Assembly (NCBI GenBank): GCA_030049955.1 | Contig: JASIJX010000323.1 | Span: forward strand, 1-16,417 | Length of the DNA stretch: 16,417 nt | From: Acidobacteriaceae bacterium | GTDB lineage: Bacteria > Acidobacteriota > Terriglobia > Terriglobales > Acidobacteriaceae | Reading direction: 5' to 3' | In this document: positions 14,076 to 16,417 of the stretch, in pieces | Numbering within the stretch: position 1 is the first letter of the stretch | How the letters are laid out: each line of letters begins with the position of its first letter | Position numbers and translations under genes: made by a program | Notes under the pieces: generated by a model | The model's database searches: none | The model's input: the letters and a program-made list of their open reading frames with translations, nothing else | What the model was told of the DNA's origin: nothing

Positions 14076-16417
14076 TCGCCAGCCATTGCCATTTCGCACG
14101 GATCCAGCTCTTCCTTTTCGAGCGAGCGGCGAAAGGCCGCGAGCCGGTCTTCGATCTCTTTTTCCTTCTGCCGGCGTTCGATGATATCTTCCCGATAGCG
14201 GCGCAGGAAGTAATCGATCGTTTCCACGCGGATACGGATCGAACCGGAAGGCTTATTCTCGTCGAGGTCCTTGAATGAGAAGTAGGGCGTCCCTGACTGC
14301 TCAATGATGCCCTCAATCACGCCGTAAATCGGCGCATCGTGCCCGCACTTAAAACTCGAAACCTCGAGCGCGACAAGATTGGGATGTCGTGCGGTAAACT
14401 TCGCAGCCCATATCTTGTGATTTGTGCTGGTTGAGTAGCGATTCTTCCATACGTCGCTGATATCGAGCGGATGCGTAATGAGGCCGGCACGCACCTCGTC
14501 GCCGAACAGCCGTTCCAGCAGGTCTTGATCGAGCGGCAGTGTGCTCTGCGAAAAGACTGGGTAGCCGAGCTTCTGGAACTCCTCCATGATCTCGTGGTTC
14601 AGTCCCGGATCGTGATGATAAACGCGCCCCAGCATAACGATGCCGATGCGGTCTTCGCGTTCGAGCTGATCGAGCGTGGCCCGCGCCTGGCGACGAATGT
14701 CCGCCTCGCACTCGGCGAGCGCACGGAAGCCGCACTCGAGTGCACGATCGCTCTCTTCGCGCGACAGCCCGAGGATCGGCGCCCACGCCTTGTACATCTG
14801 GTCGGAGCAGATTCGGCGGTCCTGCAGATTCAAGATCGGATCGAGATAAACGATGCCGTTCTCGGCAAACAGGTCGCTCTCCTTGGTGAAGGCTGCCTTT
14901 ACTGCGTTTGGAGTTGCCGTCACAGTCGGGCATGCATTCGAACCGGTCAGGTTCACCAGATGCGTGTGCAGCACATCGTACATCGGAAACCAAATGGCGT
15001 GGAGCGGCTTCTTGCTGTGCTTGGCCGCCAGCAGATTATACACATGTGCTATGCCAATCTTCGACGGATAGCAGGGATCAACAGCGCCACGGCTGGCTCC
15101 CGCGCGATACAATTCGGGCGTGGTGTAGTCGGAGTAGACAATGTTCTCGCCGCGAATGCCAAGGCTGGCAAAGTACGCATTGAACAGCGGTGCGTAGCTG
15201 TAAGTATTCAGCAGACGCGGAATGCCGATGCGGAAGTCCTTGCGCCGTTCCATCAACGCAGCACGTTCTTTGACGGCCTTAGAAACGAACAAGCCTTTCG
15301 TGTTCGCGATGGGATCAGCGACCACATCGACATCGCGCAGACGGAAAACCTCGCGAGCAGCAATGTCCACAAAGTTAGGGTTCGCAGCCTTGATCTTGTC
15401 GATATCGGCCTTGATGCCTTTCATGTCATCGAGATCTTCGACCGCTCCTTTTTCGCAGGTGGCGATGATCAGTCGCTGTTCGCCCACACGCAGCGGCACC
15501 TTGGTCTTGCGCGGCTGAAACTCGGGCGAAGGCTTGGGAATCTCGACGGTCTTCTTCGCTCCGGGAGCAGCCAGTATCTGCACCAGCGGCTCGGCCTTCG
15601 CGCGGAATGAATTGCTCGATGAACCGCATCCACATCCGCCTCCGGCCCCATGCTCGTGCTCTGTGCCACACGATGAGCCGTGTTGCGCAGCAGGCAGATT
15701 GGCCTGAATCTCTTCGAGGCTTGGTAACTTCGAAACCGCCGCGCCCACCTCCTCGACCGTTTCAGCGCGGTCTTCCACGACTGCCGCCACCATCGGTGCA
15801 GCGTCCTCCGCCGCACGGCCGCTTACGTCCACATCGATAAACGTGCGCAGGCAGTTGTTCTTACAGAAATAGCAGCGCGTTTCTTCATTGCGTGTGGTCC
15901 GGTAGCGGATACTGCGCACCGCATCGAGGCCGATGAATGTCGTCTCCCGGCCATGCATCCAAAGCCGCAACGCCTCCTGTGCGGCGCCGATCGCGCCTGA
16001 CTCGCCACAGTGTTCGTGGACGATGATCTCCGGCTCCCGGCCGTTAGCGCGGAAGCTGGAGCGAATGAAATCCACCTCGGCCTTTACAACTGCCAAGTTG
16101 TTCTGCGTGCCGCCCTGCAGCACGAAGCGCGATCCGAGCGCGGCAAGATTGGGAATGCTGGCGACGTAGAGGAAGACGTTCTTCGGCAGTACATCGGCCA
16201 GGCCGGCCAGTATCTCCTCCGAGCGCCATCCCTGCCGCTGGAAGTTCACAATGTCGGACTGCATGAAGACGGCGCAGCCGTAGCCGAACGAGGGCATCGA
16301 CTTGGCCGAAAATGCGATATCGGCAAACTCCTCCACCTTCATGCCAAAACCCTCGGCCGTCGATTGCAGAAAATAGCCGTTGCCGGCCGAGCACTGCGTG
16401 TTCAGCTTGAAGTCCTT
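14072..16417 (-). CDS. Large CoA-enzyme activase (BadF/HgdC-type plus DUF2229 and dehydratase-like regions), 5' partial
   Basis: The frame is open to the right edge, so the N-terminus (probably several hundred residues with another ASKHA unit) is missing; 781 residues are visible. Related activases hydrolyse ATP to drive low-potential electrons into 2-hydroxyacyl-CoA dehydratases or benzoyl-CoA reductases. Seen here, in window residues: CSAGNGYF (C9) and YGCAVF (C48), 39 residues apart as in HgdC, the ligands for the subunit-bridging [4Fe-4S] cluster; the LQGGTQNN loop (about 100); ESGAIGAAQEAL (about 140); and CYFCKNNC (182-189). A variable linker with a Cys/His-rich patch follows. A DUF2229-like region begins RIGIPRLLNTYSYAPLF (396-412) with VDPCYPSK (446-453). 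The C-terminus resembles dehydratase subunits (HPNLVALEVSSFKCGHDAPI, about 678-697) and ends in a charged helix. No dehydratase subunit genes are visible nearby. The same family is also annotated as acyl-CoA dehydratase activase. A downstream ATG at 16342 is internal. Confidence 0.92.
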   Translation of the reverse strand, partial: KDFKLNTQCSAGNGYFLQSTAEGFGMKVEEFADIAFSAKSMPSFGYGCAVFMQSDIVNFQRQGWRSEEILAGLADVLPKNVFLYVASIPNLAALGSRFVLQGGTQNNLAVVKAEVDFIRSSFRANGREPEIIVHEHCGESGAIGAAQEALRLWMHGRETTFIGLDAVRSIRYRTTRNEETRCYFCKNNCLRTFIDVDVSGRAAEDAAPMVAAVVEDRAETVEEVGAAVSKLPSLEEIQANLPAAQHGSSCGTEHEHGAGGGCGCGSSSNSFRAKAEPLVQILAAPGAKKTVEIPKPSPEFQPRKTKVPLRVGEQRLIIATCEKGAVEDLDDMKGIKADIDKIKAANPNFVDIAAREVFRLRDVDVVADPIANTKGLFVSKAVKERAALMERRKDFRIGIPRLLNTYSYAPLFNAYFASLGIRGENIVYSDYTTPELYRAGASRGAVDPCYPSKIGIAHVYNLLAAKHSKKPLHAIWFPMYDVLHTHLVNLTGSNACPTVTATPNAVKAAFTKESDLFAENGIVYLDPILNLQDRRICSDQMYKAWAPILGLSREESDRALECGFRALAECEADIRRQARATLDQLEREDRIGIVMLGRVYHHDPGLNHEIMEEFQKLGYPVFSQSTLPLDQDLLERLFGDEVRAGLITHPLDISDVWKNRYSTSTNHKIWAAKFTARHPNLVALEVSSFKCGHDAPIYGVIEGIIEQSGTPYFSFKDLDENKPSGSIRIRVETIDYFLRRYREDIIERRQKEKEIEDRLAAFRRSLEKEELDPCEMAMAGD
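15623..15682 (-). other. Cys/His-rich insert within the activase
   Basis: This segment encodes 20 residues with C, H, H, C, C ligands in the order C-x3-H-x-H-x5-C-x-C, a preceding His, and a Gly run ending in CGCG. It lies in a linker of Ala, Glu and Pro between the ASKHA and DUF2229 regions. The composition suggests a metal-binding or metal-delivery patch. Whether homologues share it is unknown. Confidence 0.7.

Noticed and set aside
14471..15610. 379-codon open frame antisense to the activase
   Set aside because: Composition rich in Arg, Val and Gln with no motif; the minus strand holds conserved Fe-S and DUF2229 motifs.
1..16417. CRISPR arrays, tRNAs, insertion sequences, phage or plasmid genes
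   Set aside because: No regularly spaced repeats, cloverleaf-like or CCA-ended sequences, transposase, integrase or replication genes were seen while reading both strands.

Overview
The window looks like a stretch of bacterial chromosome from a GC-rich, Gram-negative-type organism. An Acidobacteriota member (Terriglobia-like) is my best guess. This rests on the combination of a MoxR/DUF58/BatA/DUF4175-like cluster, a very long CoA-enzyme activase, a LolA-like secreted protein and a DhnA-type class I aldolase, together with the GC-rich codon use. It is inference, not a database result. I see no tRNA, rRNA, CRISPR array, insertion sequence, phage gene or replication origin. Genes are densely packed and no gene-free stretch exceeds about 200 bases.

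Region A (1-9112, + strand) is a five-gene operon-like block whose first gene is cut by the left edge. It encodes a TPR-containing HExxH metallopeptidase, a MoxR AAA+ ATPase, a DUF58 protein with a von Willebrand-type metal site, a membrane-anchored BatA/VWA protein and a very large membrane-anchored coiled-coil protein resembling DUF4175 proteins. The last four are translationally linked: each start overlaps the stop before it (TGATG, TGATG, ATGA), and 13 bases separate the peptidase from moxR. Known MoxR systems pair the ATPase with VWA proteins to remodel or mature client complexes. The reasonable inference is a MoxR-VWA machine acting at the cell envelope, with the peptidase and the giant protein as lineage-specific parts.

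Region B (9137-12111, - strand) carries a secreted alpha/beta-hydrolase (esterase-D type), convergent with region A, and upstream of it an aldo/keto reductase. Gaps of 100 and 202 bases containing hairpins and a promoter-like element suggest these are separate transcription units.

Region C (12109-16417, - strand) reads right to left: a 5'-truncated, very large 2-hydroxyacyl-CoA dehydratase/benzoyl-CoA-reductase-type activase, a secreted LolA-like protein, and class I fructose-bisphosphate aldolase. Their spacing is 35 bases (or 14 with the alternative start) and then 56 or fewer, so co-transcription is possible. A perfect 9-bp inverted repeat over the second stop codon may partly uncouple the aldolase.

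The points most worth a second look are the giant Gly/Gln-rich protein at the end of the MoxR cluster, the Cys/His-rich insert inside the activase, the probable TTG start of the LolA-like gene next to a short direct repeat, and the hairpin at the LolA-like/aldolase junction.
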